Of a stretch of 15,424 nt of DNA, positions 15,048 to 15,424 are shown piece after piece. Numbering within the stretch: position 1 is the stretch's first letter; each line of letters begins with the position of its first letter. A program made the translations under genes and the position numbers. Source of the stretch: Fidelibacterota bacterium (GTDB lineage: Bacteria > Fidelibacterota > Fidelibacteria > Fidelibacterales > Fidelibacteraceae); NCBI GenBank assembly GCA_030620575.1, contig JAUXEL010000021.1, positions 1-15,424 on the forward strand, in the 5' to 3' direction. The notes under the pieces were generated by a model. That model was given only the letters and a program-made list of their open reading frames with translations. It did no database searches and was not told where the DNA came from.

Positions 15048-15424
15048 AATGTTTTACGTCCCGCAAATTATTAATAATACCTAAGCACCATATATTTATT
15101 GTTACGAAATAAAAGTGTTAGTATTATTTTTTGTCTATTGTGCTCGTTTTTTCGTGAGTGGGATTATTTGTGAAATATATTTTCACCCTTCTGTAAGCCG
15201 GAAATAACACATCGGCAAAAATGATATAAATTAAATAATTACTCGGATACATCTAACTTTCGAATGTGTCCTGATCTTATAGATGGTATTTGGCTGCATA
15301 TAATAAAAGCCGTTAATATTTCTTGATATTATAGATGCATGTTTTTACATTTTATTGTAAAAATTAATGTGTGTGGAATTATGAGTTGTTTGTATAGTGG
15401 ATATAAATGCAATTGTTCTTACAC
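15048..15424. other. AT-rich non-coding tail, no gene seen
   Basis: There is no ORF of credible size or with a ribosome binding site. Visible structure is limited to small inverted repeats: GTGAAA-N5-TTTCAC (15170-15186), GGATACAT with ATGTGTCC over an 11-nt loop (15245-15271, one G-U pair), and TTTTTACA-N6-TGTAAAAA (15342-15363). The last has Crp-like arm spacing but is built from A/T runs. The region is probably the upstream region of a gene beyond the window. Confidence 0.5.

Noticed and set aside
15170..15186. GTGAAA-N5-TTTCAC as a Crp-type operator
   Set aside because: The spacing does not give TGTGA-N6-TCACA and the spacer is pure A/T; probably chance.
15181..15198. Similarity between TTTCACCCTTCTGTAA (15181) and TTTCACCCCCCTGTAA (25-40)
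   Set aside because: The likeness is short and does not extend into the flanks, so it does not support a repeat.
1..15424. CRISPR arrays, tRNA or rRNA genes, IS transposases, phage genes
   Set aside because: No regularly spaced direct repeats, cloverleaf-like sequences, rRNA-like sequence or transposase and phage motifs were seen by reading both strands.

Overview
The window reads as an ordinary chromosomal stretch of a free-living, probably anaerobic or microaerobic bacterium of the Fibrobacteres-Chlorobi-Bacteroidetes (FCB) superphylum or a related candidate phylum. The clearest taxonomic clue is the C-terminal YPNPFNP-type secretion/sorting domain of the large beta-helix protein, typical of type IX secretion cargo in that group. 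A class I hybrid cluster protein with a divergent Crp/Fnr regulator points to nitrosative stress under low oxygen. Base composition is moderately AT-rich, the standard code is used, and no phage, IS transposase, rRNA, tRNA or CRISPR array is visible. The lineage is inference.

Layout. (1) 1-1160: an upstream gene's terminator, a perfect TGTGA-N6-TCACA Crp-type site, an MscS-family channel gene and its terminator. (2) 1160-1840: a gene-poor stretch with a possible 48-residue ORF and a composite palindrome-rich repeat of about 317 bp with imperfect terminal inverted repeats. (3) 1840-4376: a divergent pair, an HcpR-like Crp/Fnr regulator (minus) and hcp (plus), sharing an intergenic region with a perfect TATTTGGTAA-N6-TTACCAAATA operator; hcp ends in a strong terminator. 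(4) 4417-14391: a tightly packed set of eight plus-strand genes: DHH phosphoesterase, ispH, pdxS, pdxT, a LiaF-like membrane protein, a secreted beta-helix protein, mnmE and mnmG. Several are joined by 1-26 nt overlaps. (5) 14392-15424: a long structured leader, a small RRM RNA-binding protein gene with a strong terminator, and an AT-rich tail without a visible gene.

Function. The long cluster mixes housekeeping functions (isoprenoid precursor reduction, DXP-independent PLP synthesis, tRNA wobble-uridine modification, oligonucleotide turnover) with two envelope or surface proteins; its tight spacing suggests co-transcription. The regulator/hcp pair is a self-contained nitrosative-stress module. 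The RRM gene resembles small bacterial RRM proteins often linked to cold or RNA-structure stress, and its leader can fold into a hairpin just before the ribosome binding site.

I do not see an unmistakable new biological system. The best leads are the operator/recognition-helix correspondence in the hcp module, the coexistence of two Crp-family operator types, the composite repeat and its relation to the RRM terminator, the RRM leader hairpin, and the coupling of a secreted beta-helix protein to mnmE.
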